Shown here piece after piece: positions 1 through 10,804 of a stretch of 64,000 nucleotides of DNA. A program made the translations under genes and the position numbers. The notes beneath the pieces were generated by a model. That model saw nothing but the letters and a program-made list of their open reading frames with translations. It was not told the origin of the DNA and searched no databases. Source of the stretch: Zoroaster sp. YZ-2022 (lineage: Eukaryota > Echinodermata > Asteroidea > Forcipulatida > Zoroasteridae); the NCBI GenBank assembly GCA_029582265.1, contig CM055835.1:11959498-12023497 (forward strand), read 5' to 3'. The first letter of the stretch is position 1. The number at the start of each line of letters is the position of its first letter.

Positions 1-764
1 CTTACTCAGGTATCTTCATGGTTTAAGGCAAACAAACTTTCCATTAACCATGCTAAAACTAATTTTATCTTTTTCTCCAAGTCTTATCGTCCTGAAGACA
101 TCGATTTGCCGCCGGTGATCATTGATGGTATTTCTATAACAAGAGTCTTCTCGGCTAAATTTCTTGGTATCATCATCGACCATAAACTTTCCTGGTCAGA
201 ACATATCTCTTCTGTTAATAAGGTTATTTGTCGTAATTCTGGTGTCATTTCAAAGATCCGCCATTTCCTCCCTGCTTCATCGCTTGTTCTTCTTTATAAC
301 ACTCTCATCTATCCTTATTTAAATTACTGTAACATTGTTTGGGCTTCTGTGAGTAATACGAAGATGTACTCCTTTATTCGTTTCACAAAAAGGGTTATTC
401 GTATCTGTACTTTCTCTTCCCCAGAGAGCATTCAGCACCTCTTTTTCGCACAACTGCACACCTCACTATCGCCGACATTAATAAACTCCATACTGGGATT
501 TTTATGTATAAGTTCACTCACAATCTTCTTCCCCAAGCTTTCTCTTCCTTCTTTACCTCAGTTCGAGACACCCATATCCACTCCACAAGATCCTGTACCA
601 ATCTGTTTGTTCCATTCACTCGCACCTCTTATTCTATGAACACCATTCGTTTCCTTGGTACTCGTGTGTGGAATGCCATAGATGAAAATATCAGATCTCA
701 GCGGTCCGTGGGTCTTTTTAAGCTTAAATACAAACGAGTCCTTATCTCTCATTATGCATCTTAG
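1..764 (+). pseudogene. LINE reverse transcriptase, C-terminal fragment, frameshifted
   Basis: The frame opens at the window edge and reads through position 106 to about 470. It includes the pattern FLGIIIDHKLSWSEHI, followed by a Y-x-NYCNIVWA stretch, which marks the thumb/connection part after the palm of LINE reverse transcriptases. Near 470-480 the frame shifts by one; the continuation (to 764) carries the expected C-terminal hydrophobic and RFLGTRVWN block and ends in a stop. The catalytic palm motif lies upstream of the window. The frameshift marks a dead copy. Function in life: target-primed reverse transcription of its own RNA. Confidence 0.75.
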
Positions 765-1160
765 CTTCCTCTCCCAAATATACCTTTTCTTCCATTGCGT
801 TCACATTATCCACATATCTAAATTTTGTTAGTCTGTTGTTTTTTGCTTAATAGCCTTTTGATATTTTTTCATTATTTTAATTGCCTCTGTCATCAGTATA
901 TTTACTCTGTATCGTGTCAACTACCTATTGTCTTGTCTCTTGTCTGTCTGTCCTTTTTGTTTGTGTGTTTGTCTGTATGGCTGTTTTTTAACAAGCTTCT
1001 GCTTATATAAACAGCCCCCATGCTCTATTTAACTAATTAATTTTGCTATGAATTTAACATTTACTGCTTCATCGTTTAATGCACTCTTAATATAAAGTTT
1101 GTTAATTATTTTATGGAAGTATGGAAATAAATGTGATGATTGAATTGAATTGAATTGAAT
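1..1160 (+). mobile_element. 3' part of a CR1/jockey-like non-LTR retrotransposon
   Basis: The segment holds the C-terminal end of a reverse-transcriptase ORF, a T-rich 3' UTR and a terminal array of the pentamer TTGAA (about 1139-1160), typical of LINE clades that end in a short tandem repeat instead of poly(A). Directly after the array the sequence becomes Polinton A; the related Polinton C runs without interruption across the equivalent position near 61030. The LINE therefore inserted into A. The 5' end lies outside the window. Clade assignment (CR1/Daphne/jockey-like) is by general resemblance only. Confidence 0.75.
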
Positions 1161-1220
1161 CTTTGTCTCGTGATGGTGAAACAGTTTTTACGGGTTCTGG
1201 GGCTGATTGCGCGGCAATTT

Positions 1221-1520
1221 CTACGGGCTTTTTTTTTGGTCAGAGTTTAGCGCCTTGTAGATAAAATATGCAATGCCTCCAACGACCGCTACTCCCAGAC
1301 CGATGTAAAGCGCGTTTACTCCGTCGCTTTCTTCTTTCGCACTCGAAGATGTGTTTGGCTCGACAGCGTCGTCGATGGCTTTCTTTTTTAAACTTGTTTT
1401 TTTCTTTTTATTAAATTCCGCGAGTCTTTTACCAGCCGCGACTCTGTTCGGATTTTTTATTTTAGTCGGTGTTTTTGTTACCTGGTTTACGGGCGTCTCC
1501 TCCGTTTTCTCTCGCTCCAT
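1221..1520 (-). CDS. small Polinton membrane protein, 99 aa
   Basis: An intact ORF beginning MEREKTEE. Residues 1-65 are highly basic and polar, with RVAAGKRLAEFNKKKK as the conserved core. Residues about 72-92 form one hydrophobic segment (IGLGVAVVGGIAYFIYKAL), followed by a short charged tail: a single-pass, tail-anchored type protein. The same architecture is present in Polinton B (23212-23616) and C (61085-61385), so the gene is a family constant. Function unknown; a virion-membrane or DNA-condensing role would be guesswork. Confidence 0.7.
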   Translation of the reverse strand: MEREKTEETPVNQVTKTPTKIKNPNRVAAGKRLAEFNKKKKTSLKKKAIDDAVEPNTSSSAKEESDGVNALYIGLGVAVVGGIAYFIYKALNSDQKKSP

Positions 1521-1554
1521 CGTCTTTATAATCTAGACAAGAATTTCTTATTTT

Positions 1555-2011
1555 AAAATGTTTCGCCGAAATTAGCGCCCCTGTAATTGGCGATAATAAT
1601 TTCCGTACTTGTAGTATACTTCGCATAATCCGCAAGAGAGCGCTTTTTCTAAATCGGTATCAACCATTCACATCGATCGTAAATTCGTCATCCCATCACA
1701 TCGATCAAGTTTAATCCGGATCCCAGCGCTCTAGCGTAAAGACTTATGATCGATGAGCCCAATGAGGCTATCATTTCACGACCCAGTCTCGCTTAGTATC
1801 GCGCGTATAATTTATCTCGTTCTACCGAGTTTAAAGTTTCAATCTCGGAAATGGTATACTCTTTACCGAAATATTTCCTGGAGTTTCCTCCAACTACGAC
1901 AGCCAACAATCGATCGCTGCGCTTATTGTCAATTGGTATAGGCGGTAGGGCGATATTTTCAACACAACTTGCTCGCGGCTGTTCGTTTAGAATTTTTGCA
2001 ACTTCTTCCAT
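1555..2011 (-). pseudogene. conserved Polinton protein (201-aa gene in B), broken
   Basis: The first 72 codons (from ATG at 2011) are open and match the N-terminus of the B gene at 23531-24136: MEEV-x-KILNE, then VVGGNSRKYFGKE and a LYARY block. A stop at 1793 ends the frame; downstream similarity continues in shifted frames to about 1555. The ATG follows a TATAATAATGG-like sequence as in other genes of the element. Function unknown; the protein recurs in Polintons of this type, so it is likely structural or accessory. Confidence 0.65.
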
Positions 2012-2194
2012 TATTATAATACTTGTTATATTTTTAAAAAATTTGCTTCGCTCCAGTCAACGGTTTTATAATTCTACATTTACGTACGAGTATTTATGAA
2101 TCAAAAATACGAGTCCACCGAGTACCAACAGTTTGTAAATACACAAAATCCAACTAAACATTCTACTAGCATATTTATCTATAAATCTTATTAT

Positions 2195-2325
2195 AATCTT
2201 ACAAGTAACTTACTACGACCTGTCAAGTAACCTATCAAGTGACCTACTACAACCTGTCAAGTGACCTACTACGACCTATCAAGTGACCTACTACGACCTA
2301 TCAAGTGACCTGTCCAAGTGACTCG
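2195..2325. repeat. tandem repeat, about 21-bp unit
   Basis: Degenerate units of the form CAAGTGACCTACTACGACCT follow one another about six times between the conserved-protein pseudogene and the ATPase. Polinton B has a tandem repeat of different sequence but similar period at exactly the same place (24481-24830), and C has the A-type repeat at about 62005-62120. Confidence 0.8.
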
Positions 2326-2346
2326 CTGCAATCTGGTCAGATCCGT

Positions 2347-2963
2347 CTAGTATTTCGTAATTGGTTGGTTGATCCGTTTTTAAAATCAACTTGCAATGTT
2401 TGGCTCGTTTTAATTTTTGATTAATTTCCATTCTGGTCTCTTGGTCCGGTATGACGTCATTTTCTCGAAGACAATTTTCGAACGAGTCTCTTTATCTTTA
2501 CAATAAAATATACACAACCACTTTAGTTGCTCTTCAAAATCTTTCAACACTGTTATATTTTTGAGAAAAGAATTCAACAGCTGTGTTTGGCGTGTTCACT
2601 GCTAAAGCCAACTCGCTGATCATACATTTATTATTCTCGTCGTATTTTCTATGTTTTAACGATTGTGGAGCAGTCGTCGATGATAAACAGCGTCTCATCT
2701 CCTTTGAAGGCATCGTGGTAAATTTCTATAACTCTGTCCAGCGTCGAATCGGTCAAGTCGTTAATGTACACTCGCTCATCGTTCCAAATCCACCTTCTGT
2801 TTTGGTAGGCGAGATTTTCGGCAATGGTCGGACATAGTATGACTATATGCTCAAAATATCTACGATATTCTTTTTCATTTTCCAATAGATTTAAAGCAAA
2901 TTCTGTTTTTCCGCATCCGGTCTGACCGCAAATCAATGCAGCGTGTGGATATTTCGGTAACAT
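2347..2963 (-). pseudogene. A32/FtsK-type packaging ATPase, broken
   Basis: The start is the ATG of MLPKY at 2963, shared with B. The Walker A loop GQTGCGKT lies at residues 12-19 and a Walker B strand ending LFIIDDC at about residues 93-99. The frame is lost after the Walker B region (stop near 2649), but downstream sequence resembles the B gene as far as the tail near 2347. In intact relatives this enzyme hydrolyses ATP to pump genome into capsids. It sits directly downstream of the capsid gene, as in B. Confidence 0.8.
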
Positions 2964-2994
2964 GTTTAATAACATCAATATGATTTTTTTTAAT

Positions 2995-4245
2995 ATCGCG
3001 GAATGAAATCGTCCATTTTCGATATTGGAGTTGAGCGTCCATGATGATGTAAATGTAGTAGTTTAATTCGCCGGCAGTTTCCGACTGTTTCGAGTTGAAT
3101 GGTAATTCCTTCTGGATGCGTTTTCTATCCGTCTGCCACTACCATGAACTTTGTTATCATCGTTGTCAAATATAAAACAAACCGTATTTATTCACTGGGG
3201 TAATCTTTGAGTTTCATATCCGACAGACCCAAAGCCTTGGTTACTCCCATGGCGTGTTCTTCTCCTCGAATCTCAGTTGTTTCTGAATTTCTTCCCAGTG
3301 TTGATATCCACGCATCCCTTGCGCGTAAAGTTGATTCGGCCTGAATTCCTTCGATAGTAATTGAGATTTTATCAATCTTTGGATTATAAAATTTTCAAGA
3401 ACACTTTTCAGTAGGCTCTTTGAATAGCATCAATATTTCCTTCATGCTTTTTGCCGGAGTATTGAGATTTATATTCCACGTTTTATCTCTCTTGTTTAGC
3501 GGTTTTATACAGTGTCTCAAGACTCTGTCGTATAATACCACCAACTTTTTGCTATATTGATTTTTAATCACTCGAGTGAGTTGTGGATTGGTGACAATCT
3601 CGTATTCTAGAGAAATTCCGCTTGTGATATATTTGTTATCGGCGTCTGAGCTTTTGATAACTTTGGAATATTTATTAAACGTGAGTTCATAAGTCAGCCG
3701 ATCCGTCAGTCCGGCTTGATAATACGGTTGATGATCGGTCAATAGTTAAAAGTCGAGTGGAATGTAAAATCTATTTTTATAAGTATCCGCGACAGCCTTG
3801 TCTTTTCCTTTTGACAGCTGCGATCATCTGCTGGCGTCTACTCTCCACTTAGCGTTATATTATCCGATTCGATTCCTAATACGCTAGATTTTCGAGTTGG
3901 TGTTTCGTCAACCACGTGTCTTTGAAACAATTGTACACATCCGCATCGTTTAAAGAATATACTTCATTTCCTTCAAATTTAATGGAAATATTTTTAACGA
4001 TGGCTCTGCCTATGTACGATGGTTCGCTCTTCATCATCTTCGGATTCTAGAGTAATGTTAAAAGCCAATCTGGCCGATCCTGGAACGATTACGTCGTCTT
4101 TTCCCAAATTTTAGAAACTAACAGTGAACAGTTGATTTTCATCGATGGTGCTCGGTTGTTTGTGATGATGACTTTTTGTCGTATTCCTTTTATACCTTTT
4201 GAATTTCTCAATCGCCTGTACGGATTTAGTTTGTGCCCAAATGCT
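2995..4245 (-). pseudogene. major capsid protein (double-jelly-roll type), broken
   Basis: Fragments in several frames align in order with the B protein at 25521-26792: an N-terminal basic piece near 4200, the DHQPYYQ...DRLTYEL block at 3742-3660, the LFDRVLRH-like and NTPAKSMK blocks near 3540-3440, and an IMDAQL-like C-terminus near 3040. The longest open piece is 3395-3742. Multiple frameshifts make the copy non-functional. Its position between the ATPase and the divergent forward gene is the same as in B and C. Confidence 0.75.
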
Positions 4246-4306
4246 TAGCTCATATCTAACATGTACTATTATTTTATTAAATTTTAAAAAAAATGCTTAT
4301 AATAAA

Positions 4307-4755
4307 ATGGTGTCTATAGCAATGATGATTGGAGGCGCAGTAGTAAACGCCCTCACTTTTTCCGGATCAAATTTTTTATTTTCCAGTTTACGTTCCAACG
4401 AAGCGGAAAAAGAACGAAAGAGGCACGATCTAGCGCTAGAAAAACTTGCTAAATCTAGAGACAAATGGTCCAAAGAGCGCTCGAAATATCTAGATTACAT
4501 AAACGACCGACTCAAGAAAGAATCGCACGCTCAAAAACTTTTACCGATGTAAACGCGAAGCGATGAATGAATATTATATCGTTAGCGGAAGTCAATTTAA
4601 TTACCGCCGAGCTTATACGACGAGCCTAAACTAGCTGATTTTTTACGCCCTAGCGAAGATAAAAAACCAGAGAAGTCTTGTTTATCATCTTGGGCATGGG
4701 AGTAGTAGGCTATCTGAGTTGGAAATTATTCAAACAAGATAAAAATAAAAACTAA
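4307..4755 (+). pseudogene. small membrane protein, frameshifted
   Basis: ATG at 4307 follows TTATAATAAA immediately. The open part gives MVSIAMMIGGAVVNALTFSG, then a coiled, charged stretch (residues 30-80). Homology to the B gene (26864-27294) continues in another frame to a C-terminal hydrophobic stretch (ILGMGVVGYLSWKLF) ending at 4755. Two hydrophobic ends around a charged helix suggest a membrane-associated protein. Function unknown. It is divergently transcribed from the capsid gene. Confidence 0.65.
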
Positions 4756-4766
4756 TTGTAAATAGT

Positions 4767-6024
4767 ATGGCAGAAGGAGGATACGATGAGTTTGATCCGC
4801 TAATAAAAAACGTTCAAGACGACGATGGTGAAGAAATAGAGATGGACCCCATAACGCAGCCGGTGACGTATCATACCACGTATGAAGGAGATGTGTTATC
4901 CGCTGACAATCTCCCTACATTTAGGAAAGAACTCGTTAAAACTGTTGTAGATGATTTTTACAAGCAAGTCGGACACGAGCCTATTGCGAAAGAATACAAT
5001 AAATTCGAGTACAAAGACTCAATCCTTTATTTTTTTAAACAAGACGGGACAAGAATCCCGCTAAATAACGTAAGAGAAAAGGGAAAATTTTTAGCATTAC
5101 CGGTATCTACTCTCAAACAAAGATACGGCTTGGATTTTATCCAACGTGATCTAGGTATAGACGATTATGATACCAAGATTTCTAGAAAGGCTCGTGCGGC
5201 GTTACAAACACCCGTTAGTAATCTCGATGAAATAACCGTTGAAAACATTCCGTTGCCAGATTTGTCGCAAGTCGCGACTAATGTAGAGCAAAACTTGGAT
5301 AAAACAATTTCTATTCTTCGAGACGACAAAGAATCGCTAGCGGGTGGACTTCCATTGCGAGAACTGGAAGGTCTCGATAAAGCCTTGCAAACGATTCGAG
5401 GTCAACTCGATTTAAATTTAGCCAAATTGAACGCACTCTACGAAGAAATATCAAATATTCAAACATTTATTTCTGACGCTGAAAAGCAGGGAAATGAAAA
5501 ATTGGTCAAAAATATGCGCCAACAGCTGAAAGATAAACAAGACGAAAGACGAGCGAGACTAGAGGCTGTTAGTACAAATGAGCGCGGACTTGGCACTCAA
5601 ATCAATAGAATCAAAGAAACGATTAATAAAATGTTGGAAAGAGACGTCGGCTTGGGTGAAAAAATTTAAACTTTATTTAGAGAACAAGGCATAACGATAG
5701 CCAGTATATTAACGGCGATTAGTCTCGCCATCGGTGCCATCGTGGCGAGCGTAAAACTGATTCAAAATACCTCCACCACCTACGCCTACACCAAGTGGCG
5801 GTACCGTAAAAGACTGGATACAAAAAACTCTCAAAAACCTATCGAATCTACTAAATAAACTTGGATTAAAAGCCTTGGATTCTCTACCTGGTATCATACG
5901 TGGAGTATTGAGTTGGTTATTGACGAATCTTTCAAAGGCGGTAGGATGATTGGCGGAACATGTGTGGCTACTCGTGAGTGGAGTCGGTATCTTGGTTTTA
6001 TCTTATCTACAGGGTCAACGTTGA
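4767..6024 (+). pseudogene. coiled-coil/multi-TM Polinton protein, truncated
   Basis: A 300-codon ORF from ATG 4767 to a stop at 5667-5669 covers the N-terminal acidic region, the conserved RKELVKTVVDDFYKQ block and the coiled coil (about residues 185-295). The homologous B gene reads through this point; here a lysine codon has become TAA. Downstream, frame-shifted sequence still resembles the B membrane region (LFREQGITIASILTAI) to about 6024. The gene overlaps the convergent gene at 6015. Function unknown; likely virion or membrane associated. Confidence 0.7.
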
Positions 6025-7380
6025 AACAACTCGTAAATAATTACGCCTAACCCAAAAGCAATCGCGAGACCAAATACTAGAGAATTTTTTTCCCTCTTGG
6101 TGAGTATCACCAATCGCGAGGCCGAGTTGAGTATCGACGGATTGATCAATAGATGGTGGTTGTTGAGTATCTGTAGATAGTGGTAAATCGGTAGGAGGAA
6201 TGATGGATGGTGTGTCGTTATATGACAGTTGCTGAGAATCGATGGATGGTGGAGGTGGGGGAACGGGCGTTGAATTTGTGTCTTGATTCGATCCGAGCGA
6301 CAAATCAGGCGTTGCGATCAAAATATTGTTGTTGTATCTCACGTACGTACCTATTCGTAAATTCATGTCGGATGGCATAAGGTATAAAACTTCTCCGATG
6401 ACAAAGTTTAACTGCGATCGAGCGTATTGTAAAGAATCTTGGTACCTCTGAACAGAAGATTGCAAATCTACCGGAGAATCGATCGAAGCATCGAGAATGT
6501 TTAAGAATTCTCTTTTTGCATCTAAACCGGTACCCGGTACGAGAATTCCAGTTTTAGCTTGAGCTTGATTTCATAGCACCGCGTAAACGTACGTTCTTAT
6601 AGAGTGGTTGATTCGTTCTATACCTATATCCGTAAAGCCTTGAGCCAATCCCGACTCGAGCATAAATTTAACCCAAGCTCGCTCAGTCTGGGGAGATTGT
6701 GAAATGTAGGCGACTGAAAACGTCGAGGAATGATCTCCAAAACCCATCTTTGTCGCGTCTGAATAATCGTTCTCGCTAGAGAAGGGAACATGCAGGCTTG
6801 AATTATCGTAGTCTTTCCCAGGTACCGGAATGTAACCGTTGTCGTAATAATAGGCTATTCCCAATCCTCTCGAGTTTTTGTCTTGTTGTTGTTTCCAATC
6901 AGATACCGGCGAGACGTGAAAGTCTCTACATATTTTATTATACGCGCCAATGTCTATATTGTTTTTAAACGCGCTCCAACAATTTTGAAAAGATGCGGGA
7001 CAGCTCATTCCTTTGAGCAATCGTCTAATTTGATAATAGACGTGAAACCTAAAGAAACTACTAATCATCGTATTCGAATGGAGTAAATATTTATAACTCA
7101 CTCCACATCCCGTCGTACTACACCACGTTACAAAATTCATTTGATTCTGATAAAACTTTAGCGGATACGAATTCCAGCTACTTACAATTTCATCGCTATT
7201 GACGCGGGGCAACTTGTACTTGCTAAAAGGATCGGCGAGTTCTACTTCTACAAAATCGTTTTCTGTCACGTAAATCTTTTGAATGGACAAGTCGCTGGAA
7301 GAAATTGTTCCAGCTTTAAAATTTCCAGATTGTTGATACCGTTTTGATATATTACTCTGAAATGCTAAAGGAAGCGTCAT
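6015..7380 (-). pseudogene. conserved capsid-module protein, one stop and one frameshift
   Basis: The frame starts at MTLPLAFQSN (ATG 7380) and is open to a TGA at 6571-6573, where B has a glycine. The second ORF segment (from 6465) contains the conserved VQRYQDSLQYA and MPSDMNLRIG blocks and a Pro/Ser-rich linker. A frameshift near 6100 separates it from the hydrophobic C-terminal tail that ends at 6015. Strong colinear similarity to the intact B gene (28575-29897). Members of this family accompany the capsid protein in Polintons; exact role not established from sequence. Confidence 0.75.
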
Positions 7381-7425
7381 TTTATTATAATCTAACATTA
7401 TTTTTATCTTTTAGTTTATAATAAA

Positions 7426-8119
7426 ATGCATCATACGATTGAAATTAAAAATGTTGACAAGCCCGTCGAATTAGATAATACAATCGATAATCGAGATGGT
7501 AAACTTTTTATTTCGTTAAAGACCGTCAACGTTTGGGTCGGCTACTATAATGTGCGCAAGAAAGAAAAAAATATTGCGCCGTAGAATTGGTGCGACTGGA
7601 GGCCAACCGTCCGATAATTTTTATACTATCAGACCTGGACTTTACAATATAAAACAAATTATCGATATTATCGTACATAACACACCCTGGGTAACATTTA
7701 ACATTAATGAAACAACCGGTGAATCTTTGCTCGAAATTAATGATCAAAGGTATCAAATCAAATTGCCATCCGGGCTAGCCAATTTACTCGGTCTTGATGA
7801 ATTACTGAGCGAAGGAACGTATGAAGGGAAAATTTATTTGCAGCCTTTTAAAATTCTGTACATTCATTGCGATCAAATTTCTACTAGCGAAATTTTTTTT
7901 ACAACGGTAAACCTTCGAGTATTTTAAACGTTTTGCCCAATACAAGATGTAAAATTTGGTAAAAGTACCTGGATAGAATATTCTAATCCATTACGAAAAA
8001 ATCTCAAAACTGGCACTTTAAACGAATTGAGTTTTAAATTTAAAGATTCGAGCGGTAAAGATATTAATAATCACGGTATGCCAGCCATTATAACCGTCGA
8101 AATTAATAAATGTTTTTAA
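7426..8119 (+). pseudogene. putative penton/minor capsid-like protein, broken
   Basis: ATG 7426 directly follows TTTATAATAAA. The first 50 codons match the B gene at 29937-30614 (MHHTIEIKNV..., VNVWVGYYNVRKKE). A frameshift near 7575 moves the reading to the frame open at 7550-7927 (GLYNIKQIID, SGLANLLGLDE, FKILYIHCDQIS), and another near 7900 leads to the end at 8119. The start lies 45 bp from the divergent gene at 7380, forming a shared bidirectional promoter. Confidence 0.65.
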
Positions 8120-8132
8120 ATAGTAAGTACAA

Positions 8133-8614
8133 ATGGCGAGTATTTACGGTCCGGGCTTTACTAGCAAACCAATTTCATCCAATAATGACGATACATCCAT
8201 TTCTGAATATCATGGACGTATCGCTACGAGGGAAATTCGCCAAACGACCCCGTTGATAAATTTAATGGGAAGACTACCTATTAACCTCGAGTGGAATGGA
8301 TCGACGAATCAACCCTGTTTTTTCCTCGATAGAGAACCGGCATACTGTTCAACTTTTGCGAAAAGAACAAAGGTGAAAATGATTCTTATTCAATCACGTC
8401 AAAGCGCAATTGTGTAGCCAATCGAGCCTATATATTCTCCACTACCGATGAATTTAATGTAAAACTTTCTTTTACCGCTGTACCGCAGGTTTTAGAATGT
8501 GGAATTTGCTTCAAGACCGAAGGTCAAGAAGTCTTTGTACAAGCGATCTTTTTTGGCGCTATAAACACGGGAATCTGTTTTGATATAAAAGTTGCAAGTT
8601 TTCCCTTGGTTTAA
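8133..8614 (+). pseudogene. MASIYGP-family protein, frameshifted
   Basis: Starts MASIYGPGF at 8133 and is open to 8417. Similarity to the two B paralogues resumes in another frame and ends at 8614 with a CFDIKVASFPLV-like tail. The family has an N-terminal MASIYGP signature, a conserved YCS motif after an aromatic stretch, and a C-terminal FGS/FGA-x-N...IC-F-IK-ASLP block. Likely a beta-rich structural protein by composition; function unknown. A has one copy where B has two. Confidence 0.6.
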
Positions 8615-8646
8615 AAAAAGATATAATCTTTATTATTAATAGAAAA

Positions 8647-9342
8647 ATGGCAGATGCAAAAATATATCCAACATTACCAGCCATGGACACCGCGGCTAAT
8701 ATAGATGTGAATGCGTTTAGATTACAAAAAATCAACGAAATCCAGAAAGAAATTTCCGTAGAGAGAAATGAGCGCGAGAGATCGTATAAAAAATACAATA
8801 AAATCATCAAGACTTTATCTATCGTAGAAACAATGGCCGAATGCGGCGCTATCGGGGCTGGAGCGATGGGAATTGCCAGTCTGGCTAGTGTCGTAGCAGC
8901 GCCGGTCGGATTCGTCCTCGAAGGAGTAGCCATCGCGTTAGGCGGTATGGCGATGGCGATGAAATACGCGAAATACAAGCTCGGTAAAAAATCAAAGAAA
9001 GTAGAAACACAACGAGATAAAAGTTTTAGCCGAGAGTAAACTTAACACAATCAGCAGCCACGTTTCGAAAGCGATCGAAGACAGTTGTATAAGCCAAGAC
9101 GAATTTCTTTTAATCAACGAGGAGCGAAACAAGTACTCGGAGATGAAAGAAAACATTCGAACAAAATTTACTCCCAAAGACGCTCAGTCAGATGTTAAAG
9201 CCATCGGAGAAAAAGAAAAAAAAAGACCTTGCAGAAAAACTTTACTGCAAAATTTTCTATAGAAAAATCTTACAACGAGTTGTTTAATAAACTAGCCTTA
9301 GATCCGCTAGAAAGACCACCAGCGTATAATTCAACTTTTTAA
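8647..9342 (+). pseudogene. membrane-active coiled-coil protein with C-terminal PPxY, frameshifted
   Basis: ORF 8647-9039 gives an N-terminal proline/aliphatic leader, a charged helix (residues 30-65) and a Gly/Ala-rich hydrophobic stretch (about 67-115). After a frameshift near 9030 the homologous helix LNTISSHVSKAIED follows, and a further shifted frame ends with ERPPAYNSTF at 9342. The PPxY tail is also present after the B homologue. Such motifs recruit Nedd4-family ubiquitin ligases in other viruses. Confidence 0.65.
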
Positions 9343-9763
9343 TACTATTTTATTTTTCAACTCTTCCATGACGAGATTAAAATTTCTTCTAGCTCTCGCT
9401 TCGAGCCGGTTTAAAAAAGGCCTTTTTAATATATCGCCGCATTTCGTACATAAATGCGTCGTTGTTTTAGTACCCTTCTTACACCTTCTGCATGGACCCG
9501 ATATACATTTTCCTTGTCGAATACGCCACTGATGCAGCGGACAAAATTTGTCTCCTATTGTTTGTTTTACCAACTAAAAAGTTTTCGCACGGAATATTCT
9601 TTTTAGGCGCTAAATTGTCAAAATGTTTTATCACCGCCAACATGTAATCTTTTCTAGTCGGTTTACCGTACTTGCCAGATGGCTCGCCCATCTTTATTTC
9701 TTTTCTTTCAACAAACTCTTTCAGTTGCGCCACAGTCTTAGACCAAAATTTAGTATTCATCAT
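9331..9763 (-). pseudogene. SAP-like plus Cys-rich zinc protein, frameshifted
   Basis: From ATG 9763 the N-terminal 45 residues form a SAP-like helix-extended-helix (TVAQLKEFVERKEIKMGE... then KPTRKDYMLAVIKHF). After a frameshift near 9560 the second part is Cys/His-rich: FCPLHQWRIRQGK, then C-x2-C and a C-x2-C pair (CRRC, CTKC). It ends overlapping the previous gene by a few bases. The B homologue (32414-32689) has the zinc part without the SAP part, so A shows the fused form. Likely a DNA-binding protein. Confidence 0.65.
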
Positions 9764-9834
9764 CTTTATCATCCTACTAGATTTTATAAAATAAAATTTC
9801 AATTTTTAAAGTTATTTTTTCGATATTTTATTTT

Positions 9835-9998
9835 AGAGAGGCGGCGAGGTTAAGATCCCCCGGGTCTTTAAAAAAAAATACCCAAAGATGCGAACCGGTT
9901 TAAACTGTTTTCTGGAAGAAAAATGGGGGCGGGGCCAAGGGGGGCGGGGAGGGGGGTTTTGGGGGGAGTGAGCCAGACCCCTTACTTTATCTTCTACT
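9835..9998. repeat. right terminal repeat of Polinton A
   Basis: GC-rich segment that is present in inverted orientation at the left end of Polinton C (about 55948-56110); reverse-complemented it begins AGTAGAAGATAAAG. The shared terminus, plus its position just outside the last gene, defines it as the family's terminal inverted repeat. The left partner of A is not in the window. The bases after it (CGGGGG, 9999-10004) would be the target-site copy. Confidence 0.75.
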
Positions 9999-10804
9999 CG
10001 GGGGGACATAGTCCCTATCGACCCATCCCCATTACCATATCTTAGCGATGCACCAGATAGCTGCATTTTCTTTCTCGATCATGACACACCTTGATGACAT
10101 TGTTATGATATTGTGTCATTTCAATTATTTTCCTTTATCTATCCTTTATCTTATCTTATTAAATTGTTTCATTTGGGAATGGATATATCCATTTGGCCAC
10201 ACCCTTTGGTCCGCCACTGGAGATTGTTTAAGAAACCCAAATATGCTTTTGATTTCATCTTACATACAGACCTATAGAGTAGACAAAAAGAACGTCATTT
10301 ATTGGGGAAGCTTTCCCCCAAAGGAAGCAATGCCGTACTAACAATCGTCTCACACTAATGTTTTGTTTTCTCCACTGAATTTGTTTTCCTAGTTTAAATG
10401 TTAACCCTGGAAGTCTGGATTCATCACACTAAGTTAGTTTTTCGATAATAATTCCTTCATTGTGTGTTTGTGTAATTACCAATGCTGTACCCGACTTATT
10501 CCCAGTTATGGTTGAAGAGAATAGCAAGTATAAGGAAGAAACTGTCATAACAATCACACACAATAACAAGGGTAACAACTGGGAGAGTGGTGTCTTCAGA
10601 GATACACCTCTCCCCCTCTCCCTCTGAAAAACTCCAAATGGTTGATGAGACACCACACATTGTGTGATATAAACTCTATATAACAAAACGTGTTTTGTTC
10701 TGTTTTGATTCCAAGTAAACTTGGGTTGTACAGAGGCGACAGGGACGAATCGTTGTTACATCTGTCCGTTACACGAGTCAGCGAATGATGAGCTATACAA
10801 TTGG
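9999..10804. other. host intergenic sequence
   Basis: No gene or repeat that I can support. Low-complexity T-rich stretches and a C-rich tract near 10606-10625. It lies between Polinton A and the first exon of the fibrinogen-domain gene, so it should contain that gene's promoter and 5' UTR; no clear TATA box was identified. Confidence 0.4.

Larger units (their letters stand above)
1161..9998 (+). mobile_element. Polinton A: decayed right-hand part of a Polinton/Maverick
   Basis: The gene order and orientation match intact Polinton B from the small membrane protein to the right terminus: membrane protein, conserved protein, tandem repeat, ATPase, capsid protein, two forward genes, second capsid-module protein, penton-like gene, MASIYGP gene, membrane protein, zinc protein. 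Polymerase and integrase are missing, cut off by the LINE at 1160 or lying left of the window. Most genes carry frameshifts or stops. The right end at 9998 (CTTCTACT-3') gives a reverse-strand terminus AGTAGAAG, comparable to AGTAGTATG of B and D. C belongs to the same family. Confidence 0.85.
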
